Shown piece after piece: positions 1 to 12,856 of a stretch of 64,000 nt of DNA. The stretch comes from Hybos culiciformis (lineage: Eukaryota > Arthropoda > Insecta > Diptera > Hybotidae). The translations under genes and the position numbers were made by a program. Numbering within the stretch: the first letter of the stretch is position 1; the number at the start of each line of letters is the position of its first letter. The stretch covers positions 33,118,861-33,182,860 of the forward strand of contig OZ023274.1 of NCBI GenBank assembly GCA_964007475.1, in the 5' to 3' direction. The notes below the pieces were generated by a model. It saw only the letters and a program-made list of their open reading frames with translations. It ran no database searches and was not told the DNA's origin.

Positions 1-429
1 TTGTTTTTTCTTTTTTTAATTATTCAAACGCACATGCCCAACCGATAATTTTTTGACGTAATCATAACATATTCATTTAATCTAAATAAACAAAACTGGG
101 TTTTATCAGGTGAACCTGAATTAACTCACATTTACCTCAACTTTAAAACACCAAAATTTTTTGTATGATAAACCTCCTTTAACTCAACAACTATTTATAA
201 ATATTTGCGAAACCTTATTTAAACCCGAAGTCTAGACAGCTTATTAAATGTTCATTTGTTAGATGGGAACGGTGCTTCCATTTAATAAATTTCATTGTTG
301 AATACAAAGATTGCAATTCGCATGCATGTTTATTTATAAAGAAAAATTATATGACAACGAATACATTACATAAGAAAACGGTTTTTTTAAATTGTATTTT
401 TTAAAATAAATTTTTAACAATATTATTAC
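1..429. other. A+T-rich intergenic DNA
   Basis: No open frame, splice-site series or repeat that I can support. It may contain the left part of the hAT-like remnant that follows, but no matching terminal repeat is visible. Confidence 0.5.
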
Positions 430-515
430 GAACGTGGCTAGAGCCGCAGTGAAAAAGAACGAGAGCCGCATGCGGCTCGCGAGCCGCAGTTTGGCCAAGT
501 ATGATATATAGGAAT
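430..515. mobile_element. hAT-like element, one terminal fragment
   Basis: This G+C-rich patch stands out from its surroundings. It holds a palindrome GAGCCGCATGCGGCTC at 463-478 followed by GAGCCGCAG and GTTTGGCCAAG. The layout matches the right end of the complete hAT-type element at 24389-25973 (GAGCCGTATGCGGCTC, then GAGCCG and the terminal repeat) and the subterminal GGGCCGCATGCGGCC of the element at 36288-36979. No partner terminus or target duplication is seen, so it is a fragment, or its other end lies outside the window. Confidence 0.55.
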
Positions 516-3500
516 CACCAGGCGGGCATCATTCTGGTTATTTTTATTTTTTTATTTTTGGGAATTGAGGATTGGTATACATTATGTATTTTTTTTTCAA
601 ATACATTTTATTAAAAGATACAAAAAAAACTTAATCTAAATCATAAAGCTTCAAGTTTGATTTATAAGTTTTATTTTATTATTATTAAATTATTATTAAA
701 GCAGCAATAATTTGTTATTTTGGTTTTGATTTCAATTGGGTCTATAGAGAGACGAACAATGTAGTTGGATGAAGAGTTAGAAAATTATAAGAAGAGAATG
801 TAAGTGTATTTTGTATTATTGCGTACTTTAAATCTAGTTAAATAATTTTCTTGCTAATGGAATATTTATTTTTTTAACATTTAGATTTGGAATCATAAAG
901 AAGATTTTTAAACTTTCAGGCATAATCGGAACGACTTTTAAGGCGAGAAATGAAATTGCTCAAACATTAATGTTGCGGAAGAAAAGAAACGTCTTGAAAT
1001 ATGAAAAGAATTGTTTTAGTTATAATATAGTAGTACATTGTTGTAATTTAAAAAAAATAATAATAATCCAATAATGCTTATAAATAAAAAAATTAATAAC
1101 ATTAGCATAATATTATATTTTTTATTTACTACGTTTAATTGAATAAAAAGTTGTAAATCTGAACTTGCAAGACACATTATGTACGTCTACAAGTTGGGTT
1201 CTACTTCGTTATTTCACACATATTATTTTATCTTTTTTGTTCACAATTTCAACTGAAAATTAATTTAAGATATGGTAAGAAAAAATATTCTTTTTTTTAA
1301 ATAAAATTAGTTTCAAAGCCTATTTTGAAATTATTTTGTATTGGTGTACAACGATAAACCGAATAATTTCAAAATTTGCGTTCAAATTGGCTAAAACGGC
1401 TTTTTAATCACATTTTGTAAAAAAAAAATAAAACATTTGCCTGTTTTTATAATAAAAAGCGGTTAACAATTATCTCGTAGTAACCATTTTAGAGCTCTTT
1501 AATTTTTTAATTTAAAGCAGCTTCCCATTTTTATTAAGACGAACATTATTTTGTTTTATATCAAACTTTCTTATTTCGCTAGCGTTTATTTTTTTTTAAT
1601 ATTACAAATTATAATGACAAATTTTTGAAATTTATTTTAATTTTTTTCAGTATAATTCTTTGTGATATTTTTTTTTTTTTACTACAATTGTGGGTAATGT
1701 AGTCAACCATTGCACCACGAGATACCTCTGACCGCCAATTGAATTTACTTCAAGAAATAATATTTATACAAATAAAGAATAAATTTTATTATCAGTGAAT
1801 TATAAGAAAATTGTTTTATTTATATAAAAATCCTTTTTTGGGATAAACAACTTTTTTTTTGCTCCAACTTTTTTATGCTGGAGAATAAAATATTTGTATC
1901 CAAAAAATATAAAAAAACAAATAGAACTTATTATAAATTTCTGAATACAGACTTAAGGAATTTTATTATATTTTATTCCCCTTTTTTTTGGTAAAGGAAA
2001 TGATATCTGAAAAGAATGCAGAAGATAAAAAAAGGATATTTATTGTGTAAACATGTAAACATTTATAATTTAACGTTAAACATAAAATAATTCTAGAAAA
2101 ATGTTTCAGTTCTAAGAAAATATGTTAATAAAAGAAATTTTGAAAACCTTACAAATGAATCTATCTTATTTCAAACAATGTTATTATAAAGCACAATGTT
2201 ATAAAATAAAGTACAAATTAAATTTATAATACTTAGGAAAACAAAAAAAATAATCGATTCTTATAAAACTAAATTTTATAGAATAGAAAAGCAAAAAAAT
2301 CCAAACAAATTGGAGGTCTTAAAAAAATCTTTCAAAAAACATTAACAGAAAATTATTTGTCTAGTCAGTTAAGGTTATTTGAATTTTAGTCGAACTTTAT
2401 CATAGTTCACATTATATTATTACAAATTTTTATCGGATAAAAATCCGTTTAAAGATGTCTAACATGGTGCCGAATTGCAACCTGATCCAAGTAATTTAAG
2501 TTCGAAAAGTTGAAAAAATGGAGCGGTTTACATAAAAAGAAAGTGAACATAAAAGTATTTTGACCAAGAAAAATTAAAGATACTTCCATCAATGGAATAC
2601 CATGATAGGCCTTTTTATAATATCGCTAGGCCTTAACAAAACTGAAGTCAATGGAGACCTTTCATATTTTTTAAATTTTTCTTTGAACATTTTATTGAAT
2701 GTAAATATTTTTAATTTATTCTTTTTTATTTACACCATAATTTCCTATTCAAAATTATATAATAACTCTAACAAAATAATAAGTTTTAAATATGCTTTTA
2801 AAAGAAACCATTAAACAATTATATGGGTTTTTGTTACAAGATGGGTAATATGATATAATGAAATAGGAAGTCATATTAGAAAAGTTTAACCTCTTGCCTA
2901 ATATAATTTTATAATTCTTTATAAATTTTATACATACTTAAGTAGGTAGATTTATTATGAATAATTTCTTTAAAAAATTCATCAAAATCTATGCTGCTAT
3001 TTGATGGTTATTTGTATTTGTTAATTCGAAAATAGTGCAACAAACATGTGTGTTTGCAAAATCTGAACCCGGAGTAGTTGAATTCACCGATATAACATTG
3101 GACATTTTTTAATATAGTTATCTTATCCTGAGAACTATTTCATAATGTGAAAAAATTGGCACTCATAATATTTTTTTAGTACTTAAATTTGAAAATAGAA
3201 TTACATAAATCATAAATTTAAAGTCAATTAAATTATTTTATTCCATAGCTAATGAATTCTTTAATGCACATAAATATCAAGAAATTAAATCATATGAATA
3301 TCCATGCAAACATTTATATATGTGTATTTTTTTGAGCATATTTTTAGACAGACAAACTTCCGTCAAATTTAACACAAAGTTCAATTAACTTTTTGCTAAA
3401 AATATAATTTTTACATCTTCATGGAATAATGCCGCAACTAATTAATTATTTGTTCCATATATTCATATCTATATAATTTTAAGATTTTATGAATAAATGT

Positions 3501-6187
3501 CTGGAGTTATAAAAATTTAACAATTACATAGATGATTCTTTTTAAAGTTAAAGAAATCGATGACAATTTTGTATTTTCTATATCTTCATTAAGCTTAATG
3601 AACGGTGAGTGCTTATAACAATAATGGCGAGTAGATTAATATCCAAAATTACACAAATGGTATTAGATCCACAATTTCGTCAAGACCGCAGATTTAAATT
3701 TATGATCATACAGTTAAACCTTGTTTAAGTTAAAATTAAAACATTTTCTTTCAGTAATTGCTATGCCTAAATTATTTCAAAGACAAATTAAATGAAATAC
3801 AAACTATGTACAATTGATTGAGTCATAGGATCAATTTAAAAGCTCTACAAAAAAATTTCTGAAATAAAGGTTCCTTTTTTTAAAAACTTATATTTACTTC
3901 TTTCATGTTTTTCAAGCAATGTGATTGACATTGACAATATATTTTTTGACGAGTAGACGTGATTAAGAACCCAACCTCTTTAACTTTTCTTTTCAAAATC
4001 CTATTATGTGTACATTTATTTGATTTTTTTACACAAATTTATTTTTGTATGTATACAATTGTAAATACATAAATTTCAAAAATAATTTTAAATTAAATAA
4101 AAAAATATGATCTATGCATTGTGTCTACCATTAAAAAAAAAGATAACCAAACACTCCCATTTCTGAGTTAGCATAGCGTAATAATGTTCAAAAATATGTT
4201 AAGACATCTTAAGAAAATTCCCAATTCTTATTAAAATCGTAAATATTTATATATTTAAATCGAATCTATATTCCTATTTTCAAATTAAAAAAAAAAAGAA
4301 AAAATTTTTAGGTTCACATTATCGAACTCTTGACTTATCGATAGAATGAAAATCAAAATATAGAATCAAATAAAGTATTTTCTTTGTTTCTTGAATAAAG
4401 TTCACACAATTTGAAAATCATAGAAACAGATCAAACAAATGAAAATTTCTCAGATAAATTTAAGTATCTATATAATTATTTTGTAATATCTTTACTTTTG
4501 AACTTCCACAAGTGGTCTTTCTATTCTTTAGTTTCCAATTTTATATAAATATTTAAGTAAAATAAAGACAATATTATAGTACTGCAATGAAGGAATAGGA
4601 GTAAAAATAAATATTTCCTAATATCTTTAAATTAAACAAAGCAAATTTACATTTTGAATATGGGAAATTAAAGAAAAAAAAAAATAATTCGTTTTATTGC
4701 TACAATAAAAATTTATCGCTTATATACGATGATTTTTTATTGAATATGTATTTTTAACACCTTCATTGTTGTCTTCTGTGCTGCATTTTCTTAAATCTTG
4801 CATTTTATTGATTGAATTTTTTTTTTAAAATTCTCGCATATAAGTGTGTGCAGAGATGAATCTTTTTATTTTGATAAATTTTTATTTATATTAAATTCAA
4901 TAGCCTGTTAGATGCTTATCACTATATTGATATCGTCTTAAAAAGATTTACTATATTGTTAAAATATTATTATTTAAAGTCATTTTCCATCTTGAATTTA
5001 TGACAAAAAGTTTAATTTCTTAGGTATTTTAATCTTTTAATAATGTGTTCTCTCACAGAACCTTGTCACCAATAATTATGATATTGAAACCAAAATCATC
5101 GACTATTTTTTTCACCATATCATTTGTTTCCACCAATATTATCATTGGGTCCACATGAAACTTTATTATATTTTATATTTTGTTCATAGATATAGTTCTG
5201 TCTAATCAATTATAACAAATAGTAGAGCTAACTTTGCCTACCAAACCTAAAATTTGTAATTAATTGTTATTTTTTGTTAGATTACGCCAATTAGGCATTG
5301 ACATTTTTTAGTTGACTGCAATTTCTATATAATTTTTTGGTTACGTTACAATAAAGAGCTTTCAGAAAAATATAGTTTCTTCGGAGTAAGTAATAAAATA
5401 AATCTTTATGAAACAAAAATAGCATTGACTTGACGATCCTTGAGTTAATTCTTATTTTTTTTGATGACGATGAAAAAGACAACTTAAGTGAAATAAATTC
5501 AAATATAGTTTTTATCTTCTTAATTATCAGGTTTCTTAAAATAGTACTGTAAAAAGCCGCATCAAATTATTTCAACAAAGCAGAATAGCCATTATGGGCC
5601 AAAACTTATATTGCATTTACAGCAATAAAAAAAATTATTACTACCATTATTTTCATTTTAATGACTAACTGTACGATTCAGTATTTATTAAAATCAAATG
5701 ATAATAAAATAAATATATTTTTTTTTAATTTATAAAACTAGAATCATAAATAAAATTTAAGTCTATTATTATTATTATTATTATATTTTGTTATGTCAAT
5801 ATTAAAATCTTAGAAAATAATAAAAAAAAAAAATATTTTATATCTCTTTTAATATGCAAATTTTTTCTCGACATAGTTAAAAAAAAAACTATAAATTTTC
5901 AATTAAAAATTATTAGCGGTTTTATTAAGCTAGCACACATATTTATATGTCGCTGCACACAGTATGGCTCATTCTTTTAAAAGCAAATTTTATAATATTT
6001 AATTGTTTATTTTCTAACTATGTATACTACATACATATATAATGAATTAAATTGAAAAAAAAAATAATAGAAAATTAAATAAAATCCTATTGTTGGATAT
6101 ACATAAATATCATAAATATCATAAACATAAAAATTAAAATAAAAAAAAATAAAAAAAAAAAGGTAGGTATATATACATTTATGTTAG
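516..6187. other. A+T-rich intergenic DNA without a supportable gene
   Basis: Homopolymer A/T runs dominate. A short (ATT)n microsatellite lies at about 5763-5784. The open frames at 2602-2814 (+) and 5291-5482 (-) are short, rich in F/I/N/K/Y and lack splice context, so I treat them as chance. A short A-box-like string on the minus strand near 1700-1735 has no B box. Confidence 0.5.
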
Positions 6188-6524
6188 CATCGTTTCCCAA
6201 ACTTTTCGGACCGAGGAACACTACTAGTTTTGCGTAGTCTAAAGTCATAAGTCTAAAGGATAATAATCGTTTGCAAATGAAACTGACAATTAATATTTTC
6301 AGTTTAGAGACTTGGAAAATATTGTAAAAGTCTTGGAATCATGCAAATGCTCTCAAATTATTTTGAAGATTTCATCCACTTTACAATTTATTTTGAATTT
6401 ATTCGAAATCATTTAGTGTGGGAATACAATCGAATTTGTTTATATTTAGTTTTTATTTCAAGGAACATTTTGTTGGTCTTTAAGGGAGAACAGTGTTCCA
6501 CAAAACATAGTTTGTGAAACGATG
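6188..6524. mobile_element. 337-bp MITE with terminal inverted repeats and 6-bp target duplication
   Basis: The left end reads CATCGTTTCCCAAACT and the right end, reversed, CATCGTTTCACAAACT. Similarity resumes further in (GAGGAACACT against GTGGAACACT), giving terminal repeats of about 35 bases. TGTTAG directly flanks both ends (6182-6187 and 6525-6530). There is no coding capacity. The ends look hAT-like, but hAT duplications are normally 8 bp, so the superfamily is uncertain. Confidence 0.8.
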
Positions 6525-6530
6525 TGTTAG

Positions 6531-8493
6531 AGAATAAATAAATTTTTTGTTTAGTACCAGATCACTCCTATATGAACCAGTTTCTGATATACAACGGTAA
6601 ACAAACAATATCCTACCTATATAGATAGTATAAAACAGAATATGAAAAATTTTAGCTCAAAATATTAATACGCCACGCCAACCAATTCCAATTTATCTCG
6701 TAAATTGATTCAATTACAATTCTAAATATAAATATAAAACATAAAAATATTGCTGAATTACCTGGTATTGTTTAGTAGTTTGGTTTTTATTTATTTTATT
6801 TTAATTGTCAAACTGTTCAAATAAAAGGTTCAATATTTTTTTTAATATTTGAAAAAATATCAAGTATGTATAATCCGAATATAGGCTTTTTCTTTTTATA
6901 TTTAGTAACATTTAGTAAAATTTTCTTAGACAACATTTCAAGTCCTTAGATTTCATGGCTTTTAAAATCGTGGAAGCTTCTATTTTGTTTTGATAATAAT
7001 TGAATTGTAATCATTTATTTAAAATGAAAAAAAAATTTATTATCATCACTATTTTATTTATTTATTATTATACCACCCATATTATAATAATTACATATTA
7101 CTTACTTATAAAAATCAAAATAAAGTAATTTTTCATTATTTTTTCTTTGATTTCTTTTATAAATTTTTGAAAATTTTTACAACTTGTGGCTGCTGTGTTG
7201 GATGATGTTATATTAATTCCAAAGCAACTGTGTGAAAACCATGAAAAATATCATGCATGAAAAATTGATTTTCAAATCGAAACCGACAGACAATTTCGTT
7301 TTTTTTTTATATAGGTATGTATAATACTGGTCTTCTTTTTTCTGATTTTAAAATATGAAAATAGATCTTCTAAAAGGCGTATACGTATAATTTTTCCAAA
7401 ATTCTTTGTTTATAGTTTTTAGTTCAGAGATCAAAGTAGAGGGAGATAAAAGAATATTTTGATATTTTTTAATTCAAGCTAACAAAGAAAAAAAAGCTAT
7501 CAGCTGTGAAACTTAGTTTTGAACATTATTAGCTATGAATATTTCAAAACTAGGTATTTAGGTTCCAAGTTCTTTTTCTGAAATAAATTGATAATATTTT
7601 TATAATTTGCATCTACGGTTTTAATAATTTTGCACTTCAATTTCACATTATAAAATAATCTTGGAAAGAGATGATGTTTCATATTTTTAAACAAAGAGAT
7701 CTTTGAACCGAATGCTTTATATACAAATGATTTGTTTTAAATAAGTTATATTGCCAATTTTTCTGATACGTTCTAAATTTATACCGGCAGCAAATTGAAA
7801 AAAATTACTTATTTGTTTAGTTTTTTTTTTTTTGTAAAGGTTTCAGATAAAAAAAAAACTAATTTGTTTTAATCTTTATCAAGGTCAATAACTGGTCAAA
7901 TACAAGGAATTTTGCGGAATAAGAAATTATTGGAAATTCGATTTTTTTTTTTGTCATTTTATTTTTTTATGTGCATATTTTTACAATGACTTTTTACCGT
8001 ATTCATAAAAATATTATAATTTAAATAAATATAACTACGGTATAAGTATATCTGAAATATGTATATTTATATTTTTATTATTTTATCACAGTTATGAGCC
8101 GATTCTGGAAAAGAAGGGAAAGATCTTAAGAACATATACTAGTCATGCAGAACGGTTTTGGAAAGAACCTAGGGACCATCGAGAAAAAAAAATTCATTGG
8201 ATTTGTGTCTGCGTCATAAGACCAGAGAAAATCATAAAACTTCTGGAAGAGATTTAGAGATCTAGTAACAAACTCAGCAACCAAACAAGAACCTGCAAGT
8301 GCACTTTACCTGCAAGTGCACAAGTGTACTTTGAAAAATTTTTGTTAAATGAGCAAAACTTTATATGTATGTACTTGTACTTCACATTCGAAATCCTAAC
8401 ATAGCATTATATAAATCTATTAATAATTTTTATTAATTTATTAGTTTCTAGATTTTATTTTTTGATAACTATGTCATTTCTAAGTCCTGTTTT
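6531..8493. other. A+T-rich intergenic DNA
   Basis: No gene found. The stretch 8100-8340 is less A+T-rich than its surroundings and contains the 13-mer CCTGCAAGTGCAC twice (8290-8302 and 8308-8320), but I see no coherent reading frame in it. Confidence 0.45.
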
Positions 8494-8754
8494 GTGTTAT
8501 ATATTTTTTGCATAGTTGAAAATTTTTTTAGTTTTGACTCTTGTACAAAATCTTTTAGTCCTGCCTTAATTGACTTAATTATTCCAGGCGAAAACCATAT
8601 TTTAGATGTTAAAAAATTGATTAGAGAACTTTTGTTTACCAGATACGGATTTATAGTTCAAAATTTTGAAAATATTAATTTTAAAAATCAATTGTTATTT
8701 TATACGCAGAAATTCGAAGAATTAATAGAATTAATAGTGTCTATTCAAAAATAA
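8494..8754 (+). CDS. Doubtful short open frame, possible isolated exon
   Basis: An 86-codon frame opened by a non-ATG codon and ended by TAA. A splice-acceptor-like TTTTTTGCATAG ends at about 8515 inside its 5' part, so coding sequence, if any, would begin there. The C-terminal two-thirds has mixed composition (a stretch with IPGEN, LIRELLF and RYGF) rather than the F/I/K/N runs of chance frames here. I do not recognise a family and see no neighbouring exon or donor. In DNA this A+T-rich a frame of this length is expected occasionally by chance. Confidence 0.2.
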   Translation: MLYIFCIVENFFSFDSCTKSFSPALIDLIIPGENHILDVKKLIRELLFTRYGFIVQNFENINFKNQLLFYTQKFEELIELIVSIQK

Positions 8755-10161
8755 AATTCAAACCTTTTTTTTTTGTGTAGGTACCTAGAAGGTTTTGCGA
8801 ACTATAAAAAATTAAATTCATTTGGTTATTTAAGTAATAAAATCAATTTTTAAGTGCCAATAAAATCATGTCTTAAGAACTTTAAATAACATGTCATTTT
8901 TGTTCATGAACATTTTTTAATGCCATGAAAAAAAAAAGAAGAAAATCCTACAACAAACAAAATGGTTAAAAAAAAATTATTTTCAATTCCTTAGAATTTA
9001 AACTAAATAATATTTATTCAATTGCGAATAGCAATCTTTTTGATTTGAGTAAAATAAAGAATTCTGTTCAGTTTAAATTTGAAACTTTCTTTAGCACCTG
9101 TTTGCAGTATTCTCAATGATTCATTTAGTTTTTTTTCAACACATATCTTGTGTTTGAGTTCAAGATTTATTGACATAATGATCATATGTTATTATTACGA
9201 TATTATTAACTTAACATCTGGATAAAACATTTTTATTGGTGAATCAACAATAATTATTTTTGTTGAATTTAACAAAATACAAATATTAAGTAAGAAAACA
9301 ATTATCAGTTGACTTTTTTTTAATAAAAAAAAAATTTATAAATATAATTAGTCAACCGATGACGGTAAATTTATTCGAAAGTTGTATAGTTAACAGAAGC
9401 AGTTTATGTAGTTTGGGATAAATTGGTTTGTTTAGTTTTCTAGCTTAATTTTATATCCCGTGAGTTGCTGTTGTAACCATATATGACCTTACTAACGTGT
9501 ACAGGTGTCCTTATTATGCTATTGGACCGGACATCAAAATTTCTCTAAAAATATACTGAATTGACAAATTTTATCATTCACTTGGAACCGTTCAAAGTTC
9601 TCATTTCCACAAAATTTAATAGCATAGACTTGAGATGAATGCCTAAGCAATTATTTGTAATAAAAGTACAAGAGAACAATAATAATAAAAAACAATTTTA
9701 TTAAATAGTGTATTTATTTAATGTAAATATTTTCACACAATCTGTTTAAAATCTCAAATACTTCTATGTAGTTATAAATGCTTGAGAAATATTTTTATTT
9801 GCAAAAATGTTTAAAATTACTAGAGAATTTATTGTTTCTTTTTTTTAAATTCAATTAAACGTATTTTTATGTAAACATTTCTGTTGACAAAAGGTACAAA
9901 AAAGAATTATAAGATAATTTTTGTCGACATTAAAGTGTATACAGAAAAGAATTATGGAAAATTAAATGGCTGAACAAGCTAAACTGCAGAAATAAAATAA
10001 TTTCCTAAAATTTTAATACTTCGGAATATAGAAAGCCAAAAGACTTTCAACAATGCCAGAGATTCGAGGATTTATTATGATTTGCAATTCTACAGCGTAA
10101 TCCATTCGAGTGGGAATATAATTGAATATTGAAAAAATTAAGATAAAATTAATTAACTTAC
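8755..10161. other. A+T-rich DNA downstream (minus sense) of the 10.1-10.75 kb exon
   Basis: This region should hold the remaining exon(s) of the minus-strand gene starting at 10751. On the minus strand, acceptor-like AG sites occur at about 10092 (CTGTAG), 10005 (TTTTAG) and 9988 (a pyrimidine-rich run ending CTGCAG). Each joins in phase but gives only a few further codons before a stop. None is clearly right. Confidence 0.35.
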
Positions 10162-10751
10162 CCATCATCATCTTTAGCCGGAAATTCGACAGGCGTTTCG
10201 GGTAATCTTGGATCATTCCATGTATTTACATAACCAATGTTACTATGTCCAATGTGTTCCACATCTTTCAATATTTCATCTTTACTGCTTGTTGTAGGTC
10301 TTCCATTCTTTGGAGAAAAATTATTATCAATCAAATTTGGATGCTGGTTTCTGAATTTATGTCTCGGAATTTTTCCAGTGTTATAATGATATTGATATTT
10401 CAAACCATTATTATTCTGAACTGATGCATTTGATTGAACTTCGGAATTATTCTTTTCAATAATACCAGAATCTTTTTTTATATTATTCTGATGAATTGGC
10501 TTATTAGGAATTTTATGTAATTTCAATGGAAACGTTGCATTTATTTGTTTTCTTAGAGGATTTTGAATTGAATGGTGACTTCTATGAGAAGTCGAACTTA
10601 TTTTGCGATTCTGATAAATCGAATGCTTATAATATTGATCATCTTTATTTTCGTAATTGATTTTGGCTTGAATTATGCTTAATGATAATAATATTCCAAA
10701 AATTAGAATTATTAAATTAAATTCAATCCGATTTAGTGAAAATAGTTCCAT
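10162..10751 (-). CDS. First coding exon of an uncharacterised secreted or membrane-anchored protein
   Basis: Unrecognised gene. The ATG at 10751-10749 opens about 196 codons. Residues 12-29 form a strong hydrophobic segment (from NLIILIFGILL to SIIQAK) that fits a signal peptide or N-terminal anchor. The rest is polar and low-complexity, rich in N, K, H, S and Q (for example HRSHHS, a QNNNG run), with possible N-glycosylation sites and a C-terminal part containing WNDPRLPETPVEFP and an acidic KDDD. The open frame formally stops at 10158, but the last codons overlap GG^GTAAGTTAATT, a consensus donor with GT at 10161-10160. I therefore read this as an exon ending at 10162 in phase 2 and not as a complete 197-residue protein. 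The downstream exon is not resolved. Secretion is inferred; no enzyme or domain motif is visible. Confidence 0.6.
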
Positions 10752-11079
10752 AATCTTAGTTAAATTAAATAATATAAAAAATTTATGTAATTCGAACAGA
10801 TTAATATTTCACAATGTTTCTTATCTATATTAGTTTATTAATTATTTTTGGCTACACAAAATTTCAAGCAATCGGTTCTTTTAAATCTTACGGTATCAAA
10901 TTTTGAATACAATAGTTAAAATTATTTACCAACCAAATTATTTACTCGACCAAAATGTTGGCTAAAGGCAAGTTAATTAATTAAGTTAATAGAGAACTAA
11001 TAACTTCGTAATAACTATAATCAAAAACAATTTTCCTAATGTTGTTCACTATTATCTACTTATATCATTAAAATAGTAG
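10752..11079. other. A+T-rich region 5' of the minus-strand exon
   Basis: Would contain the 5' leader and promoter of the gene starting at 10751. No motif stands out. Confidence 0.4.
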
Positions 11080-11331
11080 ATTACAATACATGTTATGAAA
11101 ATTTGTTATTAATTGCGAGTTATGTATACACACAAACACATAGACACGAGTCATATTTATATCACGAGACCGAAGGTCGAGTGATATAATATTGACGAGT
11201 GTCTATGTGTTTGTGTGTATACACAACGAGCTGTATAACAAATTTGATTAACATGTATTGTATACTGCATTAATGTGCATGTGAGAGGGAGTTGCAAAGA
11301 GAGAATATAGAGATAATTTATAATAAAAAAT
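11080..11331 (-). mobile_element. Foldback element, copy 1
   Basis: The core 11124-11222 is a near-perfect hairpin. The outer stem pairs GTATACACACAAACACATAG with its complement ending at 11222. The inner stem is TATATCACGAGACC facing GGTCGAGTGATATA (11158-11188). The minus strand of this interval matches 52785-53030 over more than 200 bases, including the flanks TTCTCTCTTTGCAACT, CAAATTTGTTATAC and TAATCTACTAT. That makes it a dispersed repeat family and not a unique cruciform. It encodes no protein. Exact element ends are not established; a Helitron-like or foldback origin is possible. Confidence 0.75.
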
Positions 11332-11598
11332 AAAGATAAAAGAAAAAAAGGGAATTTTTCCACGTTAATTATACTTTAATTTCTCTTTCTTTTAGAGATA
11401 AAAGAACAAAAGGGAAATTTTCCACGTTAATTATCCTTTAATTTCTCTTTCTTTTAGAGATAAAAGAAGAAAAGGGAAATTTTCCACGTTAATTATCCTT
11501 TAATTTCTCTTTCTTTTAGAGATAAAAGAAGAAAAGGAAAATTTTCCACGTTAATTATCCTTTAATTTCTCTTTCTTTTAGAGATAAAAGGAAAAAAG
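11332..11598. repeat. 62-bp minisatellite, about 4.3 units
   Basis: The motif AGAGATAAAAG recurs at 11332 (variant), 11394, 11456, 11518 and 11580, an exact 62-base period. Each unit contains AAAAGGGAAATTTTCCACG and ends TTTCTCTTTCTTTT. Units differ by only a few substitutions. The array abuts the foldback element directly; the second copy of that element at 52.8 kb has only a short purine-rich stretch at this place. Confidence 0.92.
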
Positions 11599-11599
11599 G

Positions 11600-12856
11600 G
11601 AAATATTGTGAGTGTGAGAGATATTATTTTGTTTATAGTATTACGCAGTTCAAAATGAAGTAAGTAAATACAATATAGGGAAATATAAATACAATTTACA
11701 TCACAGTGAAATGTAAATACAATTTACATTTCCCTGTAATTGCATGTGTATTGATGCATGTAATGGACCATTTACCGAGCTAAATTTGCGAATGTAAATA
11801 CAACTTACCGAAGACATGCACATTAAAAATTATTACAGAATATTAATTAATTTCAATTGATTTGTAATTTTCCTCTCCACTATCAATATTTTCAAGTAGA
11901 GCACACTAATAGCGATTATTAACAAATTGTCGGATAAATATAAAAATTTTATTGGATTCAATATTTCCCAGCTAATTTTAAATTATCCCAATAAATTATA
12001 TATTTCGAGGTCAGTTTTAAAAATAATATTTTTTCTTCGATTTTTTCTGAAGAGGATTATTTTTAATGGGGGTCTATATAATGGCCATATCTCTATAAAT
12101 CCCTTTTTTGAAATTAATGCTTTTAAAACTTTAATTTGTTGGGATAATAAATTGAATCTTTCCGAATATTAAAATCTTTCATTTCAAAACGATATGTTAA
12201 AGTAAATTTTTAATTAATTTCAAAATAATTGATTCTAAACCTACTTAAGTTTCAGCTTTTCTCATTGAATTGTCTTATTGCTAACTCCATTCAAAAAAAT
12301 TAAATAGTGGATCATTCCTCACCTGCACATAATATTGTGCATTTTATTTTTATTTTTCAAGATTATATGGACACAATATGCAATTTTTTCAATCATAAGA
12401 CAAGGAAAAAAAAAGATTGTATAAAATTTATACATCTTTTGAGGCTACTTCACATTTTATTACAGGAAAGTTTTTTTTCTTAATAATGTTTAAAATTAAA
12501 ACTTGCCGCGGCAGAAAGTGAAAAGTTAAATTTAAGAGAAAAATTTTCATTAGGTAAAGTAGTAATAATTATGGGGCTCTTTGTGAAAATTACCGGGAAA
12601 TGAAAAATGAAAGCATTTTTTTTTTTTTTTGAAATGACATGCCATTTGAATTTATTATGTAGTTTCCCATTATTATTTTATTATACATACTTATAATTTG
12701 TTGCCCATTATACCCGGAGTAAATAATGGTTTTGAACTTTCTTTTACATTTGCAATACGGTTAACAGTATGCAATTATGTATTTGTATTACGCTCATCTA
12801 TCAAATTCATGATTTTGTCTGTGGATAGCAAATGTAATCTAAAAACTGAACTCGTA
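11600..12856. other. A+T-rich intergenic DNA
   Basis: Short repeated GTAAATACAATTTAC and AATGTAAATACAA strings occur at 11660-11810. The open frames at 11927-12172 and 12698-12889 look like chance; the latter runs into the LINE poly(T). Confidence 0.45.

Noticed and set aside
1690..1735. Minus-strand tRNA A-box-like string TGGTGCAATGG
   Set aside because: No B box or cloverleaf follows; the downstream sequence is A+T-rich filler.
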